A stretch of DNA of 52,216 nt. Origin: Bacteroidales bacterium (GTDB lineage Bacteria; Bacteroidota; Bacteroidia; Bacteroidales; VadinHA17). Position numbers and translations under genes: made by a program. The notes beneath the pieces were generated by a model that searched no databases, was not told where the DNA came from, and saw only the letters and a list, made by a program, of their open reading frames with translations. Where the stretch lies: positions 1 through 52,216 of the forward strand of contig JAUVKT010000007.1 in the NCBI GenBank assembly GCA_030596125.1, read 5' to 3'. Positions 8,825-17,247 of this stretch are shown here, piece after piece. The first letter of the stretch is position 1. Every line of letters starts with the position of its first letter.

Positions 8825-9922
8825 CTAACTTCTTCCCCTGTTCCCGGTTCTCTTGAAATAATGTTTTGAATCGCCCCATTCGTTGTAGCCAATGTCTGCA
8901 TCTGCAAGGTGAAGTCTTGCCTCCAGGCAGCTTTTACAATCTTCCGCGGCATCGTCGGTGCATGGTTTATTTTCGTACAGGGCATAGTTGTCACGGTAGA
9001 CTCCCGGTGTAATGTTGGGCATTATTATGTTTGCTCCGATTTTAATTGCTTTCTCCCGTCCAAGCGGATCGATAGCCTGCAGGGCAGTTGCAGCAGCAAT
9101 ATTAATATCCTTCATAAGGATCCTTAATACTGCTATCATTTTAAGTGACAGATCAAATCGCTCTGAAAGGGGCAGGAGTGTTGATGAGTGTGCGGCAAGG
9201 GGTGTGTTTGCATGTTCGATATAGGGACCCATACCTACCATATCAATATCAAAATCTTTCATAAAGAGCAGGTCATCAGCCAGGTTCTCAAGAGTCTGGA
9301 AGGGTAATCCTATCATTACTCCTGTGCCGGTCTGGTAACCAATACTCTGTAATGATCGGAGACACTTTAACCTTCGCTCAAAAGAATGCATAGCGGATGG
9401 ATGTAGTTTACGGTACAATTCATTATCGGAGGCCTCAATCCTGAGGAGATACCTGTGAGCTCCGGCATCAAACCATTCACGGTAAACATCATCTTTTTGT
9501 TCACCCAACGAGATGGTAACTCCGAGTTGTTTGCCCGGCATTTTCCTGATCTTACGAAGCAGACTGGTTATCCTTGCAGTGAATTGTGGGCTTTCAAGCT
9601 CTCCCGACTGAAGAGCTATTGATGCATAATTATTATCAAGTGCAAATTTGGCCGCATCAATAATCTCCCGGTCTGACAGGTTGTATCTGTCTACCTAGCT
9701 ATTGTCCTTCCTTATTCCACAATAGAGGCAATTTTTGCTGCAAATATTTGAGAATTCAATTAAGCCACGGTAAAAAACCTTATTACCTACATATTTTTGT
9801 TTAGTCTCTGCTGATTTTTGAAAGAGTTGTTGCTTTTCATCTCCTGCTGTTCCAAGAAGAAAAAGAATGTCTTCCCGTGAGAGATTTTCCTTTTTTAGTA
9901 TTCCGGTGACTGATCTGGGCAT
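8825..9922 (-). pseudogene. hydE: [FeFe] hydrogenase H-cluster maturase HydE with one in-frame TAG
   Basis: Read on the minus strand from ATG 9922 the frame gives a full-length HydE of 365 positions, broken only by a TAG at 9697-9695 (codon 76). Before it stand the radical-SAM cysteines C61-x3-C65-x2-C68 (CSKNCLYC) and the family stretch GIRKDNS. Straight after it, in the same frame, come VDRYNLSDREII, the LQSGE strand and the rest of the barrel to the stop at 8825. There is no frameshift or gap, and the stop sits where HydE proteins carry an ordinary residue between the cluster loop and the RY motif. TAG ends many genes here, so it is a true stop codon. A nonsense mutation, a base error, or read-through are all possible. 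An open frame extends upstream to 10084 but codes a hydrophobic stretch not typical of HydE. HydE supplies part of the H-cluster dithiomethylamine/iron assembly. Confidence 0.85.
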
Positions 9923-10125
9923 ATAGTAATTATAAGAGTACAAATATACCCAGAATAAGCTTTTAATTATGGGATGTTTGAGTGATATTTGCGAGGAAAG
10001 GGCCGGCAGGCAAATCCACACCAGTGTAAACAGCATCAATAATAGGCAAAAAATCATTGCCAGATAGAATTGAAATTTATACATTAGCAGCCTATTGAAT
10101 TTGATATCTGATTAATAGTAACATT

Positions 10126-12192
10126 ATGATAAATAGTCAGTTAATAAACCCTGGCAGTATTGTTGTTGTTGGTGGATCAGAGGATATTTCCAAACCGGGA
10201 GGTAAGGTCTTAATGAATATCATTGAAGGAGGTTTTAGTGGCAACCTTCTGGTTATTAATCCTAAATCTGATAAGGTACAGGGAATAAAGTCTTATAGTG
10301 AAACTGTCGGAATGCCAGATGCTGATCTTGCAATTCTGGCAATAGCGGCAAAATATTGTCCGGATGTAATAGAAGAACTAATTTCCAATAATAATACAAA
10401 GGCATTTATTATCCTCTCTGCCGGTTTTGGAGAAGAGAATAAAGAGGGAGAGGAATTTGAGCAGAAAATTGTAAGCCTTGCAGACCAGGCCGGGGCAAGT
10501 CTTATTGGTCCCAACTGTATAGGTGTTTTAACCCGGAGCTATAATGGTGTCTTTACGCAACCTGTACCAAAGCTTGATCCCGGAGGGGTTGACTTTATTT
10601 CAGGCTCCGGAGCTACGGCAGTGTTTATTATGGAATCGGCAATTCCCAATGGTGTTACATTTTCGAGCCTCTTTTCTGTCGGGAACAGTTCCCAGACAGG
10701 GGTTGAGGATGTTTTGAAGTATTATGATGAAACTTTTGATCCTGATAAAAGTTCAAAGGTTAAACTGATCTATATTGAAAGTATAAGTAAGCCTGATCTG
10801 CTATTAAAGCATGCTGCTTCACTGATCTCCAAAGGATGCAGGATAGCGGCAATTAAAGCGGGAACATCAGAAGCAGGAAGCCGTGCAGCTTCGTCTCATA
10901 CAGGCGCCCTTGCTAATCCTGATGTTGCAGTGGATGCCCTGTTTAAAAAAGCAGGTATAATAAGGTGCTATAGCCGGCAGGAACTTGCTGCCGTGGCTTC
11001 AGTATTGATGCATCCTGAACCAAAAGGCAGGAATATAGCAATAGTGACTCATGCCGGCGGCCCGGCAGTGATGATGACAGATGCCCTGTCGAATGGTGGA
11101 ATGAATATCCCTCACCTTGAAGGAGATAAAGCAGAAGCATTACTTGAGAAACTTTTTCCAGGATCATCTGTGTCGAATCCAATTGATTTCCTTGCAACGG
11201 GTAATGCAGACCAACTGGGACATATACTCGATGCCTGTGAAAATGATTTTGACAATATCGATGCTGTTGCGGTCATTTTTGGTAGTCCTGGCCTGTTTCC
11301 TGTTGATGAGGTATATAATGTACTTGATAGCAGGATGAGATCTTCCGGTAAACCAATATATCCGGTTTTACCATCCCTTATCACAGCCGGCAGGGAGGTA
11401 AATGACTTTCTTGCGAAGGGGAGACTTAATTTCCCGGATGAGGTGGTTTTTGCAAAAGCGCTGATAAAAGTTGTTAATAAGACCTTTTTTGCCGGAGAGC
11501 TATTTGACCGTCCCATGATAGATGAAAAGAAAATCAGGGAGATTATTGACCATGCATCGAATGGTTATCTGTCGCCTGTTGAGAACAGGGAAGTACTTGA
11601 TGCTGCCGGGATTGAGAGGGTTGAAGAGGCAGAGGCAACTACTGTTGATAAGATAGTTGAAGCTGCAGAAAAGATTGGGTACCCACTGGTTATGAAGGTA
11701 GTCGGACCGGTTCATAAATCAGATGTCGGTGGTGTTGTCCTGAATGTTAATTCCAAAATTCAATTGGGAGAAGAATTTAACCGTTTGATGAAAATTCCCG
11801 ATGCTGTGGCAGTTATGTTGCAACCTATGTTAGCTGGAACAGAACTGTTTGCCGGAGCCAAGAAGGAAGGTGAGTTCGGGCACCTTGTTTTATGCGGATT
11901 GGGAGGTATTTTTATTGAGGTGCTTAAAGATGTTAACGTTGCACTGGTTCCGGTTGGGGAAGCAGAGGCAACAGAGATGATTAAGACCCTGAAGGGTTAT
12001 AAAATACTTGAAGGAATAAGAGGTGATAAGGGCGTAAATATCGAAAAGTATGTCGATACCATTACAAGATTATCTCGTTTGCTGGAGGTTGCCCCCGATA
12101 TCTGCGAGTTGGATCTTAATCCTTTACTGGGAACCTCAGATAACATAATTGCAGTGGATGCAAGGATAAGGATTGAAAAGATGAGTCAATAG
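10126..12192 (+). CDS. ADP-forming acyl-CoA (acetyl-CoA) synthetase, fused alpha-beta
   Basis: A 688-residue protein joining both subunits of the NDP-forming acyl-CoA synthetase family. Residues 1-130 are a CoA-binding Rossmann domain ending in GPNCIG. A succinyl-CoA-ligase-like domain follows, with the phosphorylated histidine H258 in SSHTGALA. The last 220 residues are an ATP-grasp domain. The enzyme turns acyl-CoA, ADP and phosphate into acid, CoA and ATP, the energy-yielding last step of 2-oxoacid fermentation. That is the partner expected for the aminotransferase and 2-oxoacid:ferredoxin oxidoreductase 1 kb downstream on the same strand. Which acyl-CoA is preferred (acetyl, branched-chain or aryl) cannot be read from sequence. 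It is divergent from hydE. Confidence 0.9.
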   Translation: MINSQLINPGSIVVVGGSEDISKPGGKVLMNIIEGGFSGNLLVINPKSDKVQGIKSYSETVGMPDADLAILAIAAKYCPDVIEELISNNNTKAFIILSAGFGEENKEGEEFEQKIVSLADQAGASLIGPNCIGVLTRSYNGVFTQPVPKLDPGGVDFISGSGATAVFIMESAIPNGVTFSSLFSVGNSSQTGVEDVLKYYDETFDPDKSSKVKLIYIESISKPDLLLKHAASLISKGCRIAAIKAGTSEAGSRAASSHTGALANPDVAVDALFKKAGIIRCYSRQELAAVASVLMHPEPKGRNIAIVTHAGGPAVMMTDALSNGGMNIPHLEGDKAEALLEKLFPGSSVSNPIDFLATGNADQLGHILDACENDFDNIDAVAVIFGSPGLFPVDEVYNVLDSRMRSSGKPIYPVLPSLITAGREVNDFLAKGRLNFPDEVVFAKALIKVVNKTFFAGELFDRPMIDEKKIREIIDHASNGYLSPVENREVLDAAGIERVEEAEATTVDKIVEAAEKIGYPLVMKVVGPVHKSDVGGVVLNVNSKIQLGEEFNRLMKIPDAVAVMLQPMLAGTELFAGAKKEGEFGHLVLCGLGGIFIEVLKDVNVALVPVGEAEATEMIKTLKGYKILEGIRGDKGVNIEKYVDTITRLSRLLEVAPDICELDLNPLLGTSDNIIAVDARIRIEKMSQ

Positions 12193-12262
12193 TTACAAGT
12201 TGCAAGTTTCAAGTTTCAATGATTTAACGATTTAACAATTACACGATTTAACACTTGAGTCC
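12193..12262. repeat. Short word-like repeats after the acyl-CoA synthetase
   Basis: The spacer contains repeated units: CAAGTT/CAAGTTT three times, then GATTTAAC three times (GATTTAACGATTTAAC and a later copy). GATTTAAC recurs near 46960. Function unknown. Confidence 0.5.
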
Positions 12263-12289
12263 ACTCCGAAAATACATTTATTTGAAATT

Positions 12290-12985
12290 TTGAAAAAAAG
12301 CGATATATACCTGGTTATATTTTTGGTAGTGATTTTAGCGCCATTTATTCTCTTTGAAAGTTTCTATAGCTTCTATAATAGCTTTTATTCAGATAATCCG
12401 TTTATTTCCAGTTTTATAAAGTTTGCAATTCTTGCTACAACCGGTGAATTGATCGGCCTCAGAATTCGAACAGGAAAGTATTATCAGACCGGTTTTGGTT
12501 TGATTCCAAGGGCAATAGTATGGGGTTTTCTGGGGATAACAATCCAGGCTGCATTCATAATATTTGCGAGAGGAGTTCCGCTCTTGCTTGAGTTTGCAGG
12601 ATTTAGCAATGCCGGTGAATCGATGTCAGGTCCCCTTACATTAGCTAAAGCCGGAGTAGCTTTTTCAATAAGTTTATTCCTTAATACTTTCTATGGACCG
12701 CTTCTGATGATTACCCATAAAATTACTGATTCTCATATTATAACTACCGGTGGGACTTTTCGTGGTTTTTTTACCCGTATTGATGTAAAGGAAATACTAT
12801 CATCAACCGACTGGAATAGTTTGTGGGGATTTGTCATTAAGAAGACTATTCCCTTTTTCTGGATCCCGGCTCAGACATTCAATTTTCTAATGCCTGAACA
12901 GTTCAGGGTCCTGATAGCTGCTTTTTACGGAATAATTCTTGGGATGATTCTGGCTTTTGCGGCAAAGACTAAAGATGCTATTTAA
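12290..12985 (+). CDS. Mpv17/PMP22-like integral membrane protein
   Basis: A 231-residue protein with about five hydrophobic segments. The start is TTG at 12290; no in-frame ATG lies upstream close by and the first in-frame ATG is deep in the protein. The C-terminal part, WIPAQTFNFLMPEQFRVL followed by a glycine-rich helix, matches the pattern of the eukaryotic Mpv17/PMP22 family (W-x-P-x-Q-x-x-N-F-x-x-P-x-x-x-R). Family members in mitochondria and peroxisomes are thought to be channels; the role in bacteria is unknown. It lies between the acyl-CoA synthetase and the 2-oxoacid oxidoreductase operon. A terminator at 13170 separates it from the latter. Confidence 0.6.
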   Translation: MKKSDIYLVIFLVVILAPFILFESFYSFYNSFYSDNPFISSFIKFAILATTGELIGLRIRTGKYYQTGFGLIPRAIVWGFLGITIQAAFIIFARGVPLLLEFAGFSNAGESMSGPLTLAKAGVAFSISLFLNTFYGPLLMITHKITDSHIITTGGTFRGFFTRIDVKEILSSTDWNSLWGFVIKKTIPFFWIPAQTFNFLMPEQFRVLIAAFYGIILGMILAFAAKTKDAI

Positions 12986-13032
12986 CACTAATAATAATCA
13001 GAGATTTTAGTATATTTAAAAGCCCTTATAAA

Positions 13033-13169
13033 ATGAATTTCTTACAGAGTAACATCATGCTTGGGAAGCGAGGTAATTTAAGGCTGACTATAATACAATT
13101 CCGTAATTGTATCGTGTTGCTTATTGTGCTTGTAATCAAAGATATATTATACGTATAAAAAAAGTACAG
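13033..13169 (+). ncRNA. Candidate structured RNA or leader before the aminotransferase operon
   Basis: Three short hairpins can be drawn: GCTT-GGG-AAGC at 13059-13069, ATACAATT-CCGT-AATTGTAT at 13093-13112 (8 bp, perfect), and the palindrome TTATACGTATAA at 13147-13158. They are followed at once by a strong terminator. The same stretch also holds an open frame of 41 codons (ATG 13033 to TAA 13158) with a hydrophobic C-terminal half, so a small membrane protein is an alternative. I do not recognise a known riboswitch class. Low confidence. Confidence 0.3.
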
Positions 13170-13197
13170 GGGTAGCCATATTCGGCTGCCCTTTTTT
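13170..13197 (+). terminator. Rho-independent terminator
   Basis: GGGTAGCC (13170-13177) pairs with GGCTGCCC (13184-13191), eight pairs with one wobble and a six-base loop, followed by six T. Only 25 bases remain before the aminotransferase ATG at 13223, so it either ends the upstream transcript or attenuates the downstream operon. Confidence 0.8.
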
Positions 13198-13222
13198 GTT
13201 ATATTTAATTACAATCGGATAA

Positions 13223-14545
13223 ATGAGAGAGACGCCTGTTGATCAGAATATTGTCAAAACCAGGATAAAAGAGTCAGGTTTAAGTTCTCTTGCCAATGCC
13301 AGTATAAGGGAGATTGTAAAGCTGGTAAACCAGATAGAAAAGGAGAGTGGAACAAAATTTATCAGGCTGGAAATGGGGATACCCGGACTTAAGGCTCCCT
13401 CAATCGGGTTAGAAGCCGAAAAACGTGCTCTGGATAGTGGCCTTGCGTCACTCTACCCTAATATTGAGGGTGTAAGAGAGCTTAAGGATGAAACATCCAG
13501 GTTTGTAAAATTATTTTTGGATATTGATGTGAGTCCTGAGGGTTGTGTTCCCACAGTTGGATCAATGATGGGAGGGATGGCCGGTTTTCTTGTAGTGAAC
13601 AGAAACGATGCCACTCGAGAAGGCACCCTTTTTATTGATCCCGGTTTTCCTGTGCAGAAGCAACAGGTAAGAATACTGGGTCATGAATACCGCTCTTTTG
13701 ACGTATATGATTATCGTGGGAAGAAGTTGCGGGCCAAGCTTGAATCATACCTTGAAACAGGAAAAGTTTCGAGTATTCTATACTCTAATCCGAATAACCC
13801 TTCATGGATCTGTTTTACCGAAGAGGAGTTGCAGATAATAGGCGAACTGGCTAAGAAGCATGATGTGGTTGTAATAGAAGACCTTGCATATTTTGGAATG
13901 GATTTCAGAAAGGATTATTCCAAACCTGGTGAAGCTCCATACCAGCCTACTGTAGCAAAATATTGTGACGATTACCTGCTTCTTATATCAAGTTCCAAAG
14001 TGTTCAGTTATGCCGGTCAGCGTATAGGTATGCTTATTATGTCTGACTCTCTGTTCCACAGGAGGTACCCTGATTTGTTAAGATATTATAATTCTGACAT
14101 GTTTGGTCATTCAATGATCTTTGGTGCTCTTTATGCGCTTTCTGCAGGAGTGGCTCAATCTGTTCAGGCCGGCATGGCAGCTCTTCTGAAGTCTGTTAAT
14201 GATGGTGATTACAACTACATTGAGGACGTAAAGGAGTATGGCCGCAAAGCAAAGGTGATAAAGCAGATGTTCCTGAGTAATGGTTTTAATATCGTGTATG
14301 ACATGGACCTGGAGAAGCCGATTGCAGATGGCTTCTTTTTTACAATATGCTATCCTGGCATGAGTGGTGGAGAGTTACTGGAGGAACTACTCTGTTATGG
14401 CATCAGTACAATCAGTCTAGACATTACAGGCAGCAGCAGATCAGAGGGGTTAAGAGTATGCATGTCGGTAATCCCGAGGGAAATATTCCCTGAACTGGAG
14501 ATTCGTTTGAAAAAGTTTAATGGCGATCATAAGAATAACTATTGA
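13223..14545 (+). CDS. PLP-dependent aminotransferase, class I/II
   Basis: A 440-residue fold-type I aminotransferase. Visible landmarks are the NPNNP motif at residues 189-193, D220 and Y223 in EDLAYFG for the cofactor ring and phenol, the Schiff-base lysine K259 in SSSKVFSYAGQ, and the phosphate-binding arginine R267. It moves the amino group from an amino acid to a 2-oxoacid acceptor. It leads a same-strand run with ferredoxin and three 2-oxoacid:ferredoxin oxidoreductase subunits, so its product is probably their substrate; branched-chain or aromatic amino acids are the likely input. The specificity is inference. The start is ATG 13223; there is no strong Shine-Dalgarno. Confidence 0.85.
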   Translation: MRETPVDQNIVKTRIKESGLSSLANASIREIVKLVNQIEKESGTKFIRLEMGIPGLKAPSIGLEAEKRALDSGLASLYPNIEGVRELKDETSRFVKLFLDIDVSPEGCVPTVGSMMGGMAGFLVVNRNDATREGTLFIDPGFPVQKQQVRILGHEYRSFDVYDYRGKKLRAKLESYLETGKVSSILYSNPNNPSWICFTEEELQIIGELAKKHDVVVIEDLAYFGMDFRKDYSKPGEAPYQPTVAKYCDDYLLLISSSKVFSYAGQRIGMLIMSDSLFHRRYPDLLRYYNSDMFGHSMIFGALYALSAGVAQSVQAGMAALLKSVNDGDYNYIEDVKEYGRKAKVIKQMFLSNGFNIVYDMDLEKPIADGFFFTICYPGMSGGELLEELLCYGISTISLDITGSSRSEGLRVCMSVIPREIFPELEIRLKKFNGDHKNNY

Positions 14546-14572
14546 TAATATTAAAATTTAATAAATAATAAT

Positions 14573-14797
14573 ATGGCTAAGGTAAAAGGATCGATAGTAG
14601 TCGATATTGAAAAGTGCAAGGGATGTGAATTATGTGTTTATGCATGTCCGACTCAGGTTATTGCCATGTCACCAGATGTAAACGTGAAAGGTTATCATTA
14701 TGCTGAGGATGTTAATCCTGACGCCTGCACCGGGTGTACAAATTGCGCAGTTGTTTGTCCCGATGGGGTAATCACAGTTTACAGGATGAAAGTATAG
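14573..14797 (+). CDS. vorD: 2-oxoacid:ferredoxin oxidoreductase delta subunit (2[4Fe-4S] ferredoxin)
   Basis: A 74-residue ferredoxin with two cluster motifs: C15-x2-C18-x2-C21-x3-C25-P and C52-x2-C55-x2-C58-x3-C62-P. It is the electron-carrying delta subunit of the oxidoreductase encoded by the next three genes, passing electrons from the thiamine site to free ferredoxin. It starts 27 bases after the aminotransferase. The gene symbol assumes the branched-chain (VOR) type; the KOR type has the same layout. Confidence 0.85.
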   Translation: MAKVKGSIVVDIEKCKGCELCVYACPTQVIAMSPDVNVKGYHYAEDVNPDACTGCTNCAVVCPDGVITVYRMKV

Positions 14798-14820
14798 TTT
14801 AAAATAAATAGCACAATATA

Positions 14821-15891
14821 ATGGAAAGAGAACTAAGATTAATGAAAGGTAATGAAGCTATTGCCGAAGCAGCTATCAGGGCAGGTGCAGATGGCTATTT
14901 TGGGTATCCTATTACACCCCAGAGTGAAGTCCTGGAATATTTGACAATGGAGAAACCACATGAGCGTACCGGAATGATCATTCTCCAGGCAGAGAGTGAA
15001 GTTGCCGCGATAAATATGGTTTATGGTGGAGCTGCATGTGGTAAAAAAGTAATGACCTCCTCCTCTTCACCTGGTATTAGTTTAAAACAGGAGGGGATCA
15101 CATATATAGCAGGAGCAGAGTTACCCTGTTTAATAGTAAATGTTGTAAGAGGAGGTCCGGGACTTGGAACTATCCAGCCGGCACAGTCTGATTATTTCCA
15201 GGCTACAAAAGGGGGCGGTCACGGAGATTATAAATTAATAGTCCTTGCCCCGGCATCAGTTCAGGAGATGGCTGATTTTGTTGAACTGGCTTTCGATCTC
15301 GCTTTTAAATACCGTAACCCTGCCATGATACTTTCAGATGGCGCTATTGGTCAGATGATGGAGAAAGTATGGCTTAAGCCCCAAAAGGAAAGGTCAAGGG
15401 AATTTCCTGAGTGGGCTACCACTGGCAAGACTCCCGACAGGGAAAGAAATATAATTACATCACTGAATCTGGATCCTAATAAGCAGGAGGATTTTAACCA
15501 CAAGCTACAGGCTAAATATCGTGAAATTGAGAAGAATGAGGTATTGTACGAGGAGTTTCAGTGTGATGATGCCGAGTACCTGTTCGTTGCTTACGGAACA
15601 AGTGCAAGGGTTTGTCAGAAAGCTATTGAACTGGCACGTGAAGAGGGAATAAAAGTTGGCTTACTCAGGCCGATAACACTCTTTCCATTCCCGACAGTTA
15701 TTATAAGCAGACTGGCTGACCAGGTAAAAGGTATCCTTACAGTTGAAATGAGTGCCGGCCAGATGGTAGAGGATGTCAGGCTTGCGGTTAACGGAAAGAT
15801 ACCTGTAGAACACTGGGGCAGGATGGGAGGTATCGTTCCTACTCCTGAGGAGGCAGTTGAAAATTTGAAATCTAAAATTATAGGAGGCTAA
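14821..15891 (+). CDS. vorB: 2-oxoacid:ferredoxin oxidoreductase alpha subunit (VorB type)
   Basis: A 356-residue protein with the pyrimidine-binding/core domain of the pyruvate:ferredoxin oxidoreductase family. It opens with MKGNEAIAEAAIRAG, then GYPITPQSEV and E-x-E-V-A-A-I-N-M, and has the SSSSPGISL and GPGLGT segments that line the active site. The transketolase C-like domain is in the last 100 residues. With the beta, gamma and delta subunits it decarboxylates a 2-oxoacid to acyl-CoA and reduces ferredoxin. The sequence is of the type usually annotated as 3-methyl-2-oxobutanoate dehydrogenase subunit VorB; 2-oxoglutarate as substrate cannot be excluded. It is tightly coupled to the beta gene (3 bases). 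Confidence 0.85.
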   Translation: MERELRLMKGNEAIAEAAIRAGADGYFGYPITPQSEVLEYLTMEKPHERTGMIILQAESEVAAINMVYGGAACGKKVMTSSSSPGISLKQEGITYIAGAELPCLIVNVVRGGPGLGTIQPAQSDYFQATKGGGHGDYKLIVLAPASVQEMADFVELAFDLAFKYRNPAMILSDGAIGQMMEKVWLKPQKERSREFPEWATTGKTPDRERNIITSLNLDPNKQEDFNHKLQAKYREIEKNEVLYEEFQCDDAEYLFVAYGTSARVCQKAIELAREEGIKVGLLRPITLFPFPTVIISRLADQVKGILTVEMSAGQMVEDVRLAVNGKIPVEHWGRMGGIVPTPEEAVENLKSKIIGG

Positions 15892-15894
15892 ATC

Positions 15895-16677
15895 ATGTCA
15901 GATAATATTACAAAGGGAAAAATGATAAAACCGGAGAACCTCGTATATACCAAGTCCAGGGTTATGACCGATAATGTCACCAGCTATTGTCCCGGTTGTG
16001 GTCACGGTACTGCCCACAGGATTATTGCCGAGGTAATTGAGGAGATGGATATTCAGTCGGAGATCATTGGTGTTGCACCTGTAGGCTGTTCGGTTCTGAT
16101 GTATGATTTTCTGGACCTTGATATTCAACAGGCTGCACACGGACGAGCCCCTGCTGTTGCTACAGCTATTAAGAGGTTAATGCCCGAAAAATTTGTGTTT
16201 ACTTATCAGGATGATGGTGATCTGGCAGCAATAGGTACCGCTGAAACAATTCATGCATGCAACAGGGGTGAAAATATCATGATTGTTTTTATTAATAATG
16301 GTATTTACGGTATGACCGGAGGACAGATGGCTCCTACCACTCTTGAAGGGATGAAATCTTCTACATCTCCTTATGGCCGTGATGTGGCTACGATGGGGAA
16401 CCCCCTTAAAATGACGGATATTGTAGCTACATTGCCCGGAACTTACTATGTAACAAGGCAGAGCGTTCAGAAACCAGCAAATGTCAGAAAGACGAAAAAA
16501 GCTATCAGGAAAGCGCTCGAGTACCAGAAACTGAATAGGGGTACCTGTTTTATTGAGATTGTATCTAATTGTCCGTCAGGATGGAAGATGACACCTGTTG
16601 AATCCAACAAATGGATGGAAGATACTATGTTTCCATATTATCCGCTTGGCGATTTTAAGGTTCCCGAAGAGGATTAG
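15895..16677 (+). CDS. vorA: 2-oxoacid:ferredoxin oxidoreductase beta subunit (thiamine diphosphate binding)
   Basis: A 260-residue beta subunit. Cluster cysteines C32 and C35 stand in CPGCGHG, with further cysteines at C65 and near the C-terminus (SNCPSGW), as in the family. The thiamine diphosphate and magnesium site is DDGDLAAIG (106-114) followed by NNGIYGMTGGQ. This subunit holds the catalytic cofactor and the proximal iron-sulfur cluster. The start ATG 15895 follows the alpha stop by three bases, showing translational coupling. Confidence 0.88.
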   Translation: MSDNITKGKMIKPENLVYTKSRVMTDNVTSYCPGCGHGTAHRIIAEVIEEMDIQSEIIGVAPVGCSVLMYDFLDLDIQQAAHGRAPAVATAIKRLMPEKFVFTYQDDGDLAAIGTAETIHACNRGENIMIVFINNGIYGMTGGQMAPTTLEGMKSSTSPYGRDVATMGNPLKMTDIVATLPGTYYVTRQSVQKPANVRKTKKAIRKALEYQKLNRGTCFIEIVSNCPSGWKMTPVESNKWMEDTMFPYYPLGDFKVPEED

Positions 16678-16704
16678 TAAATAAAAATTTTCAAAAATAA
16701 AAAA

Positions 16705-17247
16705 ATGACTGAAGAAATAATTATTGCAGGTTTTGGAGGACAGGGAGTGCTTTCGATGGGTAAAATAATGGCCTATTCCGGTATTATGCAGGATATGGAA
16801 GTAAGCTGGATGCCTTCATACGGACCGGAAATGAGAGGCGGTACGGCAAATGTCATTGTGATACTTAGCGAAAACAGGATATCAAGCCCGATTATCAGAA
16901 CTTTTGATACGGCAATTATTCTTAACCAGCAGTCGATGGATAAATTTGAGCAATCTGTTAAGCCGGGCGGAACCCTTATCTATGATGGTAACGGTATAAC
17001 CAGGCATCCTGAAAGGGAGGATATTACAATTTATCAGATTGATGCAGCCGGAGAGGCTTCAAAAATGAAGAGCGCAAAGACTTTCAATATGATCGTTCTG
17101 GGTAGTTTCATTAAGGTAAAACCTATTGTAAAGCTCGAAAATGTACTGCTCGGACTAAAAAAATCGCTTCCTGAAAGATATCACCATATGATTCCTATGA
17201 ATGAGGAGGCCCTGTTGAGGGGAATGGAGATTATTGGGGAGGCGTAG
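16705..17247 (+). CDS. vorC: 2-oxoacid:ferredoxin oxidoreductase gamma subunit
   Basis: A 180-residue gamma subunit recognised by the opening IIIAGFGGQGVLSMG motif and the SYGPEMRGG segment common to all family members. It completes the four-part enzyme (order delta, alpha, beta, gamma). It ends at TAG 17245-17247 and is followed by a long repeat-filled spacer, so it is probably the last gene of the operon. Confidence 0.88.
   Translation: MTEEIIIAGFGGQGVLSMGKIMAYSGIMQDMEVSWMPSYGPEMRGGTANVIVILSENRISSPIIRTFDTAIILNQQSMDKFEQSVKPGGTLIYDGNGITRHPEREDITIYQIDAAGEASKMKSAKTFNMIVLGSFIKVKPIVKLENVLLGLKKSLPERYHHMIPMNEEALLRGMEIIGEA

Noticed and set aside
9695-9697. TAG in hydE as a pyrrolysine or reassigned codon
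   Set aside because: TAG closes many genes in the window (for example 406-408 and 17245-17247), HydE needs no special residue here, and no tRNA-Pyl or PylS is visible.
9923-10084. N-terminal extension of hydE with a hydrophobic stretch
   Set aside because: Open frame only; HydE proteins normally start near the ATG at 9922, and the extension resembles a chance reading of non-coding DNA.
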